Source of the DNA: Actinomycetes bacterium
GTDB lineage: Bacteria; Actinomycetota; Thermoleophilia; BMS3ABIN01
Length of the DNA stretch: 33,908 bases
Reading direction: 5' to 3'
NCBI GenBank assembly: GCA_021803005.1
Contig: JAJZQT010000001.1
Location: 34,125 to 68,032, forward strand
Part shown: positions 1 through 8,640 of the stretch, one piece after another
Numbering within the stretch: position 1 is the stretch's first letter
Layout: each line of letters starts with the position of its first letter
Notes under the pieces: generated by a model
What the model was told of the DNA's origin: nothing
The model's database searches: none
What the model saw: the letters and a program-made list of their open reading frames with translations, nothing else
Translations under genes and position numbers: made by a program

Positions 1-86
1 GTGCGGGCTCCCGAGCGCGCAGCGGCCAGCGCCGCCTCGCAGCCCGCGGGCCCGGCGCCGATCACGGCGACGTCGAAATCGTTCAT
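1..86 (-). CDS. mnmG: MnmG tRNA uridine-5-carboxymethylaminomethyl modification enzyme, N-terminal fragment
   Basis: Only the first 28 or so codons lie in the window; the rest continues off the left edge. The visible N-terminus starts MNDFDVAVIGAGPAGCEAAL, the dinucleotide-binding GxGxxG motif that opens the FAD domain of MnmG (GidA). MnmG works with MnmE to modify the wobble uridine of certain tRNAs. The ATG overlaps the mnmE stop codon by one base (TGATG on the minus strand), so the two are translationally coupled, and mnmE-mnmG is a known gene pair. The identification rests on the Rossmann motif plus the mnmE context; the fragment alone could belong to another FAD protein. Confidence 0.88.
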   Translation of the reverse strand, partial: MNDFDVAVIGAGPAGCEAALAAARSGAR

Positions 87-1468
87 CACTTGCCGATGCA
101 GAATTCGCGGAAGATCGTGTCCAGCAGGCCCTCGATCATCTCTTCGCCGGTGATCTCCCCAAGCGCCCCCAAGGAGGCGCGCAGCTCCTCGGCGATCAGC
201 TCTTCGCCGATTCCCACACGGAGCCCCTGCCGGGCCCGCTCCAGGGCGTCGCGGGTCTGCTCGAGCAGCAGGCGGTGACGTTCGTGGGTGACGATCGGGC
301 CTTCGAGCGGCGGCAGGGCGCCACCGACGACGAGCTCGGCGATCTTCCGTTTGAGCGTTTTCAGCCCTTGCCGGGTCATCGCCGAGATGATGACCGGCTC
401 TCCGGGGAGCAGCCCCTGGTTGAAGCGCGGCACCTGTCCGCGGAAGCGGTCGCATTTGTTGATGACATAGACTGCCTTCTCGCTGGGAACCGAGGTGATC
501 AGGGCGCGGTCGTGGTCGTCCTCCGGCTCGCTGCCGTCAAAGAGGCAGAGGACGAGATCGGCCTCCCTGATGGCGCGGCGGCTGCGGTCGACGCCAATCT
601 GCTCGACCTCATCGGCGGCCGGCCGCAGGCCGGCCGTGTCTATCAATTGAAGAGGGATTCCCTGCACATTGATGATTTCTTCAATGGTATCGCGGGTGGT
701 GCCGGGGATCTCGGTGACGATGGCCCGCTCCCGCATGAGCAGGGCGTTCAGGAGGCTGGACTTGCCGACGTTGGGTTTGCCGACGATGGCGGTCCTGACC
801 CCCTGGCTGAGCACGCGGCCGACGAAAGCGGAATCAATGAGATCGCCGAGCCGCTTCTGTATTTCCGCGAGCAGGCCTCCGGCCTGCTCGCGGTCAAGTT
901 CCTCGATATCCACGTCGGAGAAATCGATATCGGCTTCGACGGCGGCCATCACTCTCAGGATCGCCTGCCGCAGCTCCCCGATCTCGCGCGAGATGGAGCC
1001 GTCCAGCTGCGCCATTGCCACCCGCAGTCCCGCCTCGGTCTTGGCCGAGATGATCTGGGCCACGCTCTCCGCCTGGGAAAGGTCGATGCGGCCGTTGAGG
1101 AAAGCACGTTTGGTGAACTCTCCCGGAGTTGCCAGCCGCGCCCCGCGTTCGAGGAAGAGCGAGAGGATCTTCTGCTGGACGACGGGACCGCCGTGGCTGT
1201 TGACCTCGACGATGTCCTCCCGGGTATAGGTGCCCGGCGCCCGCATGACCCCGACGAGCACCTCGTCGACGAGCTCGCCGCTGGCCGGATCCTGAATGGC
1301 TCCGTAGCCCAGTCCGTGTGACCTCATTGCCGACAGCGAATCACCGCTGGCCAGGTGGCAGACTTCCTGGCAGATGGCGACAGCCTGGGGACCGGTCATG
1401 CGCACGATGCCGATGGCGCCGGTGCCCAGGGGCGTGGAAATGGCCGCTATGGTGGATACGTCCCGCAT
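86..1468 (-). CDS. mnmE: tRNA modification GTPase MnmE (TrmE)
   Basis: 460-residue GTPase that, with MnmG, installs the carboxymethylaminomethyl group on U34 of tRNAs. Visible features are the N-terminal tetrahydrofolate-binding domain (roughly 1-120, with EVNSHGG near 88-94), the helical domain, and an inserted G domain with P-loop GKPNVGKS (230-237), the switch II motif DTAG (277-280) and NKCD. The C-terminus ends in CIGK, the invariant MnmE motif containing the catalytic Cys. The open frame continues far upstream, but homology begins at MRDVSTIAAIST, which fixes the start at base 1468. There is no Shine-Dalgarno sequence, and a TATAAT box ends seven bases before the ATG, so the mRNA is probably leaderless. 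It is coupled to mnmG downstream. Confidence 0.96.
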   Translation of the reverse strand: MRDVSTIAAISTPLGTGAIGIVRMTGPQAVAICQEVCHLASGDSLSAMRSHGLGYGAIQDPASGELVDEVLVGVMRAPGTYTREDIVEVNSHGGPVVQQKILSLFLERGARLATPGEFTKRAFLNGRIDLSQAESVAQIISAKTEAGLRVAMAQLDGSISREIGELRQAILRVMAAVEADIDFSDVDIEELDREQAGGLLAEIQKRLGDLIDSAFVGRVLSQGVRTAIVGKPNVGKSSLLNALLMRERAIVTEIPGTTRDTIEEIINVQGIPLQLIDTAGLRPAADEVEQIGVDRSRRAIREADLVLCLFDGSEPEDDHDRALITSVPSEKAVYVINKCDRFRGQVPRFNQGLLPGEPVIISAMTRQGLKTLKRKIAELVVGGALPPLEGPIVTHERHRLLLEQTRDALERARQGLRVGIGEELIAEELRASLGALGEITGEEMIEGLLDTIFREFCIGK

Positions 1469-1475
1469 GGCCAGT

Positions 1476-1481
1476 ATTATA
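1476..1481 (-). promoter_or_regulatory. -10 element of mnmE, implying a leaderless transcript
   Basis: A perfect TATAAT on the minus strand ends seven bases before the mnmE ATG. Transcription would therefore start at, or within a base or two of, the A of the start codon. No ribosome-binding site is visible between it and the gene. No good -35 hexamer is seen 16-18 bases upstream. The TANNNT-N7-ATG arrangement matches leaderless genes known from actinobacteria. Confidence 0.55.
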
Positions 1482-1540
1482 TCAGCGGCGCCGGCAGTGA
1501 GGACCGCGCAGCGCCATTCGTGTGGGCGGAGCGGCGCCGG

Positions 1541-1570
1541 CCGACACCGCACTTCAAGAAAAGGTAAAAT
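1541..1570 (+). promoter_or_regulatory. Candidate sigma-70 promoter for the DUF255 gene
   Basis: CCGACA (four of six matches to TTGACA) and TAAAAT are separated by 18 bases. Together they predict a transcript start near 1577 and a leader of about 75 bases before the ATG at 1652. The leader contains a short GC-rich inverted repeat (CGGCC-TGC-GGCCG). The call is moderate because the -35 element is weak. Confidence 0.35.
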
Positions 1571-1651
1571 ATCCGGGTTGCTTTCCCGTGAAATTGGGAA
1601 GCGCCCGGCCTGCGGCCGGCCGCTGCTCCCTTCTTTAGGCAAAGGAAATAA

Positions 1652-3463
1652 ATGGCGGCAGACAAGAAACAAGAAAAATCCGCGGCTCCCGGTTTCCGTT
1701 TTTCCCCCAGGCCCAACCGCGCCGGGCGGATCAACTGGCAGCCCTGGAGCGAGGAAGCCTTCAGCCGGTCCCGGCAGGAGCACAAGCCGGTCCTGCTGGC
1801 GATCTCGGCCGTGTGGTGCCACTGGTGCCATGTCATGGACGAGATCACCTATTCTGACGAAGAGGCCATCGCGCTCATCAACGACGGCTTCATACCGGTG
1901 CGGGTCGACAGCGACCAGCGGCCCGACGTCAACGCCCGCTACAACCAGGGCGGCTGGCCGACCATCGCCCTGTTGACCGGCGACGGCGAGGTGATCGCGG
2001 GAACGACCTACATCCCGCCGGAAGAGCTGCGCCGCCTGCTGGGCGACATCCGCTCCCTCTACCTCAACCACAACGCCGAGCTCCGGGCCGCGGTCGAGAC
2101 TGTCCGCGAGCAGCGGCGCGAACTTGCCGGGCAGCATCCTGAAACCGCGAACATGACTGCCGCCGTCTCGGCCTACCTGCTCGAGGTGGTGGGCGACGTC
2201 TACGATTCAGAGTTCGGCGGCTTTGGCAGCAACACGAAATTTCCCTATACGAACGTGCTTTCCCTGATCCTGACCATCCTCGCCGAGGGCTCCATTTCCG
2301 AACTCGAGGACATGCTGGACCGGACCCTCGACGCCATGGCCGCCGGCGGCATGAACGACCAGGCCGGGGGAGGATTCTTCCGCTATTCGACCGACCGCGA
2401 GTGGCGGGCGCCCCATTACGAAAAACTGCTCGAGGATAACGCCGGCCTGATGGCCGTTTATGCCGAGGCCGCGCATATCCTGCAAAACGGCAAATACGAA
2501 GGGGTCGCGCGCAACGTCTACCGTTATCTGGTCACGGTCCTGCTCGATCCGGCAACGGGCGCTTTCCGCGGCAGCCAGGATGCGGACGAGCGCTATTACG
2601 GGCTGGATGCGGCCGCGAGGGAGATGGCCGCCGCTCCATATGTGGACCCGACCGTGTTTTCCGGAGGGAATGCCCTGACGGCATCGTCCCTCTACCGCTG
2701 CTTCCAGATTTTCGGGGACCTGGAAATGCGCGACCGCGCCACCGCGGCCCTGGATTTCGTCTGGCGGCACCTGTGGGACGCCGAGGCGGGCCTGTACCAT
2801 TATTATCATGACGGCGAAGCCAGGTTGCCCGGGCTTCTGGGCGACAACGCCCGGCTGATCTCCGCCTGCCTTGATGCCTACGAGAGCGGCGCCGGTGACG
2901 CCTGGATAGACCGGGCCCTGAAGGCCGCGGGCTGGCTGCTTAACAATCTCGAGGCGGAAGAGCCGGGCGGGTTTTATGACTGTGTCGAGCCTCCCGGCGG
3001 CGAGGGGCCGGCGGCCGAGCGCTCGCGGCCGCTGGTGGAGAACTCGATCGCCGCGTCGGCCCTGGTCAGGCTGGCGCAAAACAGCGGCCAGCCCCGCTTT
3101 GGCGAGGCCGCCGAAAGGGCGCTTGCCTATTTTTCGACGAGCTACAAGGACAGCGGGCTTTTCGCAGCTGATTACGCCATCGCCGTCGAGCGCCTGCTCG
3201 ACCCGCCCGTGCGCGTGAGCATTACCGGGCCTCCCGGCGAGCCGGCCACGATCGGGATGATCAGGGCGGCCCATCTGGCGCGCATCCCCTTTCGTTCAGT
3301 CGAAGTCCTGGACCCCGCCGTTCATAACGAGGAGCTGGATGCGGCCGGGTACGGTTACGCCGGACGCCCCGTCGCCTATATCTGCATCGGCGCCAGCTGC
3401 CAGCCGGCGGTAACGGACCCCAAGGATCTTCCCGGCCGCCTGGAGGCGGGCAGGGTTCGCTAA
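1652..3463 (+). CDS. DUF255 thioredoxin-domain protein (YyaL/SPATA20 family)
   Basis: 603-residue cytoplasmic protein. It has an N-terminal thioredoxin-like DUF255 domain (about 20-150) with the family signature around C56-H-W-C59, and a long alpha/alpha-toroid-like region typical of the YyaL/spermatogenesis-associated protein 20 family. The family's biochemical role is not established; it is often described as a thioredoxin-domain protein with a glycoside-hydrolase-like helical barrel. It is somewhat shorter than the usual 670-700 residues. The ATG is preceded by AAAGGA at a good distance. No signal peptide is seen. A DUF547 gene follows after about 50 bases on the same strand, so the two are probably cotranscribed. 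Confidence 0.88.
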   Translation: MAADKKQEKSAAPGFRFSPRPNRAGRINWQPWSEEAFSRSRQEHKPVLLAISAVWCHWCHVMDEITYSDEEAIALINDGFIPVRVDSDQRPDVNARYNQGGWPTIALLTGDGEVIAGTTYIPPEELRRLLGDIRSLYLNHNAELRAAVETVREQRRELAGQHPETANMTAAVSAYLLEVVGDVYDSEFGGFGSNTKFPYTNVLSLILTILAEGSISELEDMLDRTLDAMAAGGMNDQAGGGFFRYSTDREWRAPHYEKLLEDNAGLMAVYAEAAHILQNGKYEGVARNVYRYLVTVLLDPATGAFRGSQDADERYYGLDAAAREMAAAPYVDPTVFSGGNALTASSLYRCFQIFGDLEMRDRATAALDFVWRHLWDAEAGLYHYYHDGEARLPGLLGDNARLISACLDAYESGAGDAWIDRALKAAGWLLNNLEAEEPGGFYDCVEPPGGEGPAAERSRPLVENSIAASALVRLAQNSGQPRFGEAAERALAYFSTSYKDSGLFAADYAIAVERLLDPPVRVSITGPPGEPATIGMIRAAHLARIPFRSVEVLDPAVHNEELDAAGYGYAGRPVAYICIGASCQPAVTDPKDLPGRLEAGRVR

Positions 3464-3513
3464 AAAGGACAGGGAGCAGAGTCGTGGCCAAAGAGTCGAA
3501 GGGAGGCACAGTC

Positions 3514-4206
3514 ATGACCAAGGTGGCGAAAGAGGCTCCCGGCGAGGATGCCGCCACCCGCATTCAGGACCTGATCCGGCCCGTGATCGAAAGCTTCGGC
3601 GCGGCGGGCGGCCGGCAGCCCTTGACCGCCTCGCCGCAGTACAAAAAATACCTCGCGGCTGAGGAAGAGCTCCGCGGCTTCGATCCCGTCCTGCTGGAAT
3701 CACGGGAGCAGAGGTTGACATTCTGGATCAATATTTACAATGTCACCGCCATCGATCGCAAGGCTTGCGACATCGGCGGCGCTATCTATTCTCTCGATGA
3801 CATCGAGTACGGGATCCTCAGGAGCAACGCCCGCCGGCCTTACCGTCCCTGGAGGCATCTGCGCATCTGGGACCGCCGCCGCCGGCTGTCGCCCGATCCT
3901 CCCGAGCCGCGCGTCTGCTTCGCCTTGGCGCGTCCGGGCTCGGGTCTGTCCCCGCGTTTCTATGAATGCGGCACCATGGAAAGCCAGCTGCACAAAGCCG
4001 CCGTGGATTTCCTCAGCTCCGGCGGCGTGGTGATCGATCCGGAAAAGCAGACCATCCTGCTGGCGCCGCTGCTGCGGGATTGCGCCGCGGATTTCGGCGG
4101 CGGGCAGGGGCTTATGAGTTTCATTGCCGCCCACCTGGAGTCGACCGATGACGCCGCCTTCGTCTACTCGCGGGCGGGACGGGTTGACATCAGGTTCCAA
4201 AAGTAG
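3514..4206 (+). CDS. DUF547 domain protein
   Basis: 230-residue protein with recognisable DUF547 features: the FWINIYNVTAI segment (family pattern FWINxYN), the SLDDIEYGIL segment, and an RVCFALARPGSG stretch corresponding to the family's HFALxCGxxSCP, with the usual Cys lost. Function is unknown. An earlier in-frame GTG exists at 3484, but the ATG at 3514 has a much better ribosome-binding site (GGGAGG, seven bases away), so the later start is preferred. No signal peptide is visible with either start. It probably shares a transcript with the upstream DUF255 gene. Confidence 0.75.
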   Translation: MTKVAKEAPGEDAATRIQDLIRPVIESFGAAGGRQPLTASPQYKKYLAAEEELRGFDPVLLESREQRLTFWINIYNVTAIDRKACDIGGAIYSLDDIEYGILRSNARRPYRPWRHLRIWDRRRRLSPDPPEPRVCFALARPGSGLSPRFYECGTMESQLHKAAVDFLSSGGVVIDPEKQTILLAPLLRDCAADFGGGQGLMSFIAAHLESTDDAAFVYSRAGRVDIRFQK

Positions 4207-4360
4207 CATTTGGGCTCCCACTCTCAAGCTCAACTAGAGGTATATTCATAGCCTTATTATAAATGTCTGCAATTTGCGGAATAAACTTTTGCGCCGCCCC
4301 CTTTACCCGGCCGTGCCGTGTGGATATGATGGCTATCTAAGGCAGGAAATTGGCAGCGAA

Positions 4361-4408
4361 CCACGAAATGTAGTGTATCGCCGCCAATTCAGCAACAATA
4401 CCTAGTGA
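4361..4408 (+). promoter_or_regulatory. Candidate tandem NrdR boxes
   Basis: Two 16-base elements, 4361-4376 (CCACGAAATGTAGTGT, about 12 of 16 matches to the consensus ACACTATATATAGTGT) and 4393-4408 (CAACAATACCTAGTGA, about 10 of 16). They are separated by 16 bases, giving a 32-base centre-to-centre distance, which is about three helical turns and the usual spacing of paired NrdR sites. They lie directly upstream of nrdR, consistent with autoregulation and control of the downstream nrdJ. Individual matches are imperfect, so the spacing and location carry much of the weight. Confidence 0.45.
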
Positions 4409-4423
4409 TGACAGGGTTTTTCC

Positions 4424-4867
4424 TTGAAGTGCCCTTTTTGCGATTCCACCGAGATAAAAGTGGTGGACTCCCGAGACGATGAGTCACGGGACGCTATTCG
4501 GCGTCGGCGAGAGTGCATCAGCTGCCAGCACCGTTTTACTACTTACGAGCGCATCGAGGAAACGCCTCTGACAGTTATCAAACGAGCGGGAGAGCGCGAA
4601 GTTTTCTCCCGCTCGAAGCTTCTTAATGGGCTGCTGCGGGCGTGTGAGAAGCGGCCCATCGAGACGGCAACGCTGGAGCGGCTCGTCGATGAGATCGAGG
4701 CTGGGTTGCGCAACGAGTTCAAGACGGATGTGCCCTCGGTGGAGATCGGCGAGCGGGCCCTGGTAAAGCTGAAGGATCTGGACAAGGTGGCGTATGTCCG
4801 TTTCGCCTCTGTCTATCGCAAGTTTGAAGATGTGGAAGAGTTCCAAAGGGAACTGGCCGAGCTTTAG
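4424..4867 (+). CDS. nrdR: Transcriptional repressor NrdR
   Basis: 147 residues. An N-terminal zinc ribbon (C3, C6, C31, C34; CPFC and CISC) is followed by an ATP-cone domain with VIKRAGEREVFSRSKLLNGL. NrdR senses ATP/dATP and represses ribonucleotide reductase genes by binding paired NrdR boxes. The start is a TTG, fixed by the N-terminal MKCPFC that all family members share; the ribosome-binding site is weak. The gene sits directly before nrdJ, its expected target. Candidate NrdR boxes end 15 bases before the start codon. Confidence 0.96.
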   Translation: MKCPFCDSTEIKVVDSRDDESRDAIRRRRECISCQHRFTTYERIEETPLTVIKRAGEREVFSRSKLLNGLLRACEKRPIETATLERLVDEIEAGLRNEFKTDVPSVEIGERALVKLKDLDKVAYVRFASVYRKFEDVEEFQRELAEL

Positions 4868-4942
4868 GCCGTCCCTGAAGGATTGCGGGTTTGTGGGGAC
4901 CCAGCAAATGATGGTCCGATCAGGGCGCTCATGTGCGGTTAC

Positions 4943-4963
4943 GTCCGACGGACGGTCTAAAAT
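4943..4963 (+). promoter_or_regulatory. Inverted repeat and -10-like element before nrdJ
   Basis: GTCCG-A-CGGAC (4943-4953) is an 11-base inverted repeat with a single central base, followed by TAAAAT (4958-4963). No convincing -35 element is visible. It could be an operator overlapping a weak nrdJ promoter, or be fortuitous. It does not resemble a NrdR box. Confidence 0.22.
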
Positions 4964-5002
4964 CTGGAAACTGCAGTATTTGCAAGAAAGGGGAGAACCA
5001 GC

Positions 5003-7291
5003 ATGCTAGCCAACCAACCTCACGAGGTCTCCGAGAAAGCTTCTCGCATAACCGCCCATCCGTTGCAGCCGCAACTCTCCCCTAATGCCATGAAAGTGCT
5101 GGAGAAGCGCTACCTCAAGAAGGACGAGGAGGGCAATCCGGTTGAGACGCCGGTAGAGATGTTCAGGCGCGTGGCGCGCACGATCGCCGCCGCCGACCTG
5201 CAGTACGATTCCGAGGCCGATGTTGACGCGGTGGAGGAAGAGTTCTACCGGATGATGGCGCGGCTCGAGTTTCTCCCCAACTCGCCGACGCTGATGAACG
5301 CCGGCCGCGAGCTCGGCCAGCTGTCGGCCTGTTTTGTCCTCCCCGTGGGCGACTCGATGGAGAGCATCTTCGACGCCATCAAGAACACGGCGCTCATCCA
5401 CAAGAGCGGCGGCGGCACTGGCTTTTCCTTCTCCCGGGTGCGGCCGAGCAGCGACGTGGTGCTCTCCACCAAGGGCGTTTCCAGCGGCCCGATTTCCTTT
5501 ATGACCGTATTTGACGCCGCTACCGAGACGATCAAGCAGGGCGGCACCAGGAGGGGCGCCAACATGGGCATCCTCAGGGTGGACCATCCCGACATCCTCG
5601 ACTTCATAGTCTGCAAGCAGAGCAACGACAAGCTCAACAATTTCAATATCTCGGTGGCGCTCACTGAAGAGTTCATGGAAGCGGTCGAGAGCGGTGGCGA
5701 ATACGACCTGGTCAATCCCCGGACCGGCGAGGTCGCAAAGAGCCTCGACGCCCGGCGTGTCTTCGACATGGTCGTCAACCTTGCCTGGAAGAACGGCGAC
5801 CCCGGCATCATCTTCCTCGACCGCATCAACAGCTGCAATCCCACGCCGCACATCGGCGAGATCGAGAGCACCAACCCCTGCGGCGAGCAGCCGCTGCTCC
5901 CCTACGAATCCTGCAATCTGGGCTCGATCAACCTCTCCAAGGTGGCCGGCGCCGCCGGCGGCATCGACTACGAGCGGCTGGGACGGATAGTCGACAGCGC
6001 CGTCCATTTCCTGGACAACGTCATCGATGTCAACAACTATCCCCTGCCGGAGATAGCCGAAATGACCCGGTCCAACCGCAAGATCGGCCTGGGCGTGATG
6101 GGTTTTGCCGATCTGCTGATCGAGATGGGCATTGCCTACGATTCCGACGAGGCCGTCAGCGTGGCCGAAGAGATAATGGATTTCATCCAGGAGCGCGCCT
6201 GGAAATATTCGGTGAAGCTGGCCGGGGAGCGCGGGGTCTTCCCGAATTACAACGGCAGCGTCTATGACACCGAGGGTGGGCTCAGGGTCCGCAACGCGAC
6301 CACGACCACCATAGCGCCGACCGGCACCCTGAGCATCTTGGCCAACTGCTCCAGCGGCATCGAGCCCCTGTTTGCCATTTCCTACATCCGCAACGTGCTC
6401 GACAACACCGAGATGGTGGAGACGCACCGAATTTTCGAGGAGATGGCAAAAGACGGCGGCTTCTACAGCGAGGAGCTGATGAAGGAGATCGCCAAGCGGG
6501 GCTCCGTCGCCGACCTGCCCGAGGTGCCCGACAACGTCAAGTCTCTGTTCGCGACCGCCCACGACGTCAAGCCCGAGTGGCACGTTCGCATGCAGGCCGC
6601 CTTCCAGAAATATACCGATAACGCTGTCTCCAAGACCGTGAACTTTTCACACGACGCCAGCATCGCCGACGTGGAGCAGGTCTACCGGCTGGCATATGAG
6701 ACCGGGTGCAAGGGAGTCACCATCTACCGCGACGGCAGCCGCGAAGCCCAGGTGCTGAACATCGGCGGCGTCAAGCGCGCCGGGGCCGGGGAAGTCCTGG
6801 CCCCCGGTCAGGTCAAGCCGCGGCCGCGGCCGGAAGTCACCCGCGGCGAGACCATCAAGGTAAACACCGGCTGTGGCAGCCTCTATGTCACCATTAACGA
6901 GGACGACCACGGGCTCTGCGAGGTTTTCTCCTCGATGGGCAGGGCGGGCGCCTGCAAGGCGGCCCAGTCGGAGGCGGTCAGCCGGCTGATCTCCCTGGCG
7001 CTGCGCTCCGGAGTCGACACGGCCGCGATACTGAAGTCGATCAAGGGCATCCGCTGCCCGTCACCGGCGCTCGGCGGCGCGGCCTCCTGCCCGGACGCCA
7101 TCGCCAGGGCGGTAATCGATCGCATGGAGCGGGCCCCTCATCTGGGAGAAGACGGCGCCAATGCCAACGCCGAGCTGCGCTCCTCGGCCGAGATCAGCGC
7201 CTGTCCGGAATGTCCGGAGTGCGGCGGTATGGTAGAGTTCGGCGAAGGATGCGTCTTCTGCCGCAGCTGTGGTTTTTCCAAGTGCGGCTAG
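5003..7291 (+). CDS. nrdJ: Adenosylcobalamin-dependent (class II) ribonucleoside-diphosphate reductase
   Basis: 762-residue single-chain class II ribonucleotide reductase, making deoxyribonucleotides with adenosylcobalamin as the radical source. Visible are the redox Cys C110 in [10 protein letters not shown] with its partner C304 in YESCNLGS, the active-site block NPCGEQ (291-296: Asn, thiyl-radical Cys293, Glu295), the GGGTGFSFS and [10 protein letters not shown] loops, and a C-terminal Cys-rich zinc ribbon (from about 727; CPECPEC, CVFCRSC, KCG). The ATG has a strong AAAGGGGAG site seven bases upstream. No cobalamin riboswitch fits in the 135-base gap after nrdR. The enzyme needs no oxygen, consistent with an anaerobic or flexible lifestyle. 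Confidence 0.97.
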   Translation: MLANQPHEVSEKASRITAHPLQPQLSPNAMKVLEKRYLKKDEEGNPVETPVEMFRRVARTIAAADLQYDSEADVDAVEEEFYRMMARLEFLPNSPTLMNAGRELGQLSACFVLPVGDSMESIFDAIKNTALIHKSGGGTGFSFSRVRPSSDVVLSTKGVSSGPISFMTVFDAATETIKQGGTRRGANMGILRVDHPDILDFIVCKQSNDKLNNFNISVALTEEFMEAVESGGEYDLVNPRTGEVAKSLDARRVFDMVVNLAWKNGDPGIIFLDRINSCNPTPHIGEIESTNPCGEQPLLPYESCNLGSINLSKVAGAAGGIDYERLGRIVDSAVHFLDNVIDVNNYPLPEIAEMTRSNRKIGLGVMGFADLLIEMGIAYDSDEAVSVAEEIMDFIQERAWKYSVKLAGERGVFPNYNGSVYDTEGGLRVRNATTTTIAPTGTLSILANCSSGIEPLFAISYIRNVLDNTEMVETHRIFEEMAKDGGFYSEELMKEIAKRGSVADLPEVPDNVKSLFATAHDVKPEWHVRMQAAFQKYTDNAVSKTVNFSHDASIADVEQVYRLAYETGCKGVTIYRDGSREAQVLNIGGVKRAGAGEVLAPGQVKPRPRPEVTRGETIKVNTGCGSLYVTINEDDHGLCEVFSSMGRAGACKAAQSEAVSRLISLALRSGVDTAAILKSIKGIRCPSPALGGAASCPDAIARAVIDRMERAPHLGEDGANANAELRSSAEISACPECPECGGMVEFGEGCVFCRSCGFSKCG

Positions 7292-7367
7292 CGGCGATTT
7301 CTTAAGGGAGGCTGAGGCTGACGCGGGTTTGGCAGGAAGAATCGTGTTGACTCAGTAAATATACTTT

Positions 7368-8342
7368 ATGACCTCAGAGCCCAGATTACAGCCCCAAAGG
7401 GCCGAAGGCAGATCCAGCGCCGGCCGGCGCCGGACGGCGCCGGCCGGCAAGGCTGCGCGCGACCAGGCGCCCACCAAGCCCAGGCGCCTGTTTGGCTCCC
7501 GGCTCGACAGCCGCCGCACCAAACGCCGGTTGATCATACTGGCGCTCATCTGCGCCAACTTCTTCATTCTCTGGCTGGCGCTAAAAGTTTTTGCCCAGGC
7601 AGATTTCTGGCCGTTGCTCGCGGCGCCCATCCTGGTTTCGGCCTGGTTTTTCTATGAGGCTGGCGCCATCGCCACCATCGCCATCACCGCCCTGCTGCTG
7701 GTCCAGACCTCTTTTGAGAAAAACGGGGCGATCTTCATCGCCATCGGCACCTTTGCCATCCTCGGCGTCCTGCTCGGTTGGGGCCAGCGGCGGCAGCGCC
7801 GGGTCCACCGGCACGTGCTGCGCTCCTCGCTCACCGATTCCCTCACCGGGCTCTACAATTTTGGCTCCTTCATGGAATGCCTGGACCGGGAGATCCGCCG
7901 GGTGGACCGCTACGGGGGCGCCGTCACCCTGGTGATGTTCGACCTTGACCATTTCAAGATGTTCAACGACCGCTTCGGCCACCAGGCCGGGAACGAAGCC
8001 CTGAAAGCCGTGGCCGCGACCCTGAAACAGCAGAAGCGTGAATCGGATGTCGTGGCCAGGTTCGGAGGCGAGGAGTTCGTACTTCTCTTCCCCGGGAAGG
8101 AAACCGCCGGCATCGAAGCCGCCCGGCGCATGCGCAAGGCCATCTCGCAGATCCGTGTCCCCACCGGCGGCGGCGCCACTACCGGGATCACGGTCAGCGC
8201 CGGAGTCGCCTGCTACCCCAATGGCGCCGCGTCCAAGGAAGAGCTGCTGGACAAGGTCGACCAGCTCCTTTACGCTTCCAAGCGAAAGGGCCGCAACCGC
8301 GTCAGCGTCGCCCCGGCCCGCCACCGCCTGGTAGCCTCCTGA
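7368..8342 (+). CDS. Membrane-anchored diguanylate cyclase (GGDEF)
   Basis: 324 residues. A basic, probably cytosolic N-terminus (1-53) is followed by about four membrane segments (roughly 54-73, 79-95, 97-113 and 121-138) and a GGDEF domain (about 150-315). The domain is intact: the active signature is GGEEF (233-237), a metal-binding D192 lies in FDLDHFK, and the inhibitory I-site RESD (224-227) sits five residues before the signature. It should therefore make cyclic di-GMP and be product-inhibited. No known extracellular sensor domain is visible. The ATG lacks a clear ribosome-binding site and an in-frame stop lies nine bases before it, so the start is reasonably constrained but not proven. 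A small gene follows 14 bases later. Confidence 0.9.
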   Translation: MTSEPRLQPQRAEGRSSAGRRRTAPAGKAARDQAPTKPRRLFGSRLDSRRTKRRLIILALICANFFILWLALKVFAQADFWPLLAAPILVSAWFFYEAGAIATIAITALLLVQTSFEKNGAIFIAIGTFAILGVLLGWGQRRQRRVHRHVLRSSLTDSLTGLYNFGSFMECLDREIRRVDRYGGAVTLVMFDLDHFKMFNDRFGHQAGNEALKAVAATLKQQKRESDVVARFGGEEFVLLFPGKETAGIEAARRMRKAISQIRVPTGGGATTGITVSAGVACYPNGAASKEELLDKVDQLLYASKRKGRNRVSVAPARHRLVAS

Positions 8343-8356
8343 AAGGAATGCCCGAG

Positions 8357-8629
8357 ATGCCAGGACAGCCACCACATTTGAACACCGAGAAGATCCGTGT
8401 CAGTATCGAGACCTGCAGCTGCACGATCGTGGGCACGGTGCATACCCCGGCCACCTCCTACCGCAGCCGGCTGTCCGACCTGCTCAACCAGAAGGAAGCA
8501 ACCTTTCTGTCGGTGACCGATGCGGCCGTTTACCGGCTTGACAACATGGAAGAGCCGGCTTATGCCACGCCCTATCTCGCGGTCAACCTAAGCAGCATCG
8601 AGATGGTCCGTCCCCTGGAGGAAGGCTAG
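8357..8629 (+). CDS. Small hypothetical protein (DUF6812-like, tentative)
   Basis: 90-residue soluble protein with no signal peptide. It is mostly beta-strand-like, with a pattern of strand - G-xV-xxP - SRLSDLLNQ - FLSVTDAAVY resembling small one-domain actinobacterial proteins sometimes grouped as DUF6812; I am not certain of this assignment. An ATG at 8348 touches the AAAGGA ribosome-binding site, leaving no spacing, whereas the ATG at 8357 is nine bases from it and is preferred. It lies directly after the diguanylate cyclase on the same strand, suggesting cotranscription and possibly a related signalling role. The function is unknown. Confidence 0.65.
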   Translation: MPGQPPHLNTEKIRVSIETCSCTIVGTVHTPATSYRSRLSDLLNQKEATFLSVTDAAVYRLDNMEEPAYATPYLAVNLSSIEMVRPLEEG

Positions 8630-8640
8630 CAGCCGGTTTT

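Noticed and set aside
1469-2137. N-terminal extension of mnmE up to 2137
   Set aside because: The extension lies antisense to the DUF255 gene, lacks homology, and the true start with its -10 element is at 1468.
4868-5002. Cobalamin riboswitch before nrdJ
   Set aside because: The gap is only 135 bases and contains no B12-box-like sequence; expected for a B12-dependent enzyme but not present.
5006-6583. 525-codon minus-strand frame opposite nrdJ
   Set aside because: It is antisense to a clearly conserved gene and has no family signature; a codon-bias artefact.
7347-7365. Promoter TTGACT/TATACT before the diguanylate cyclase
   Set aside because: The two hexamers are only seven bases apart, and the -10 would place the transcript start inside the gene.
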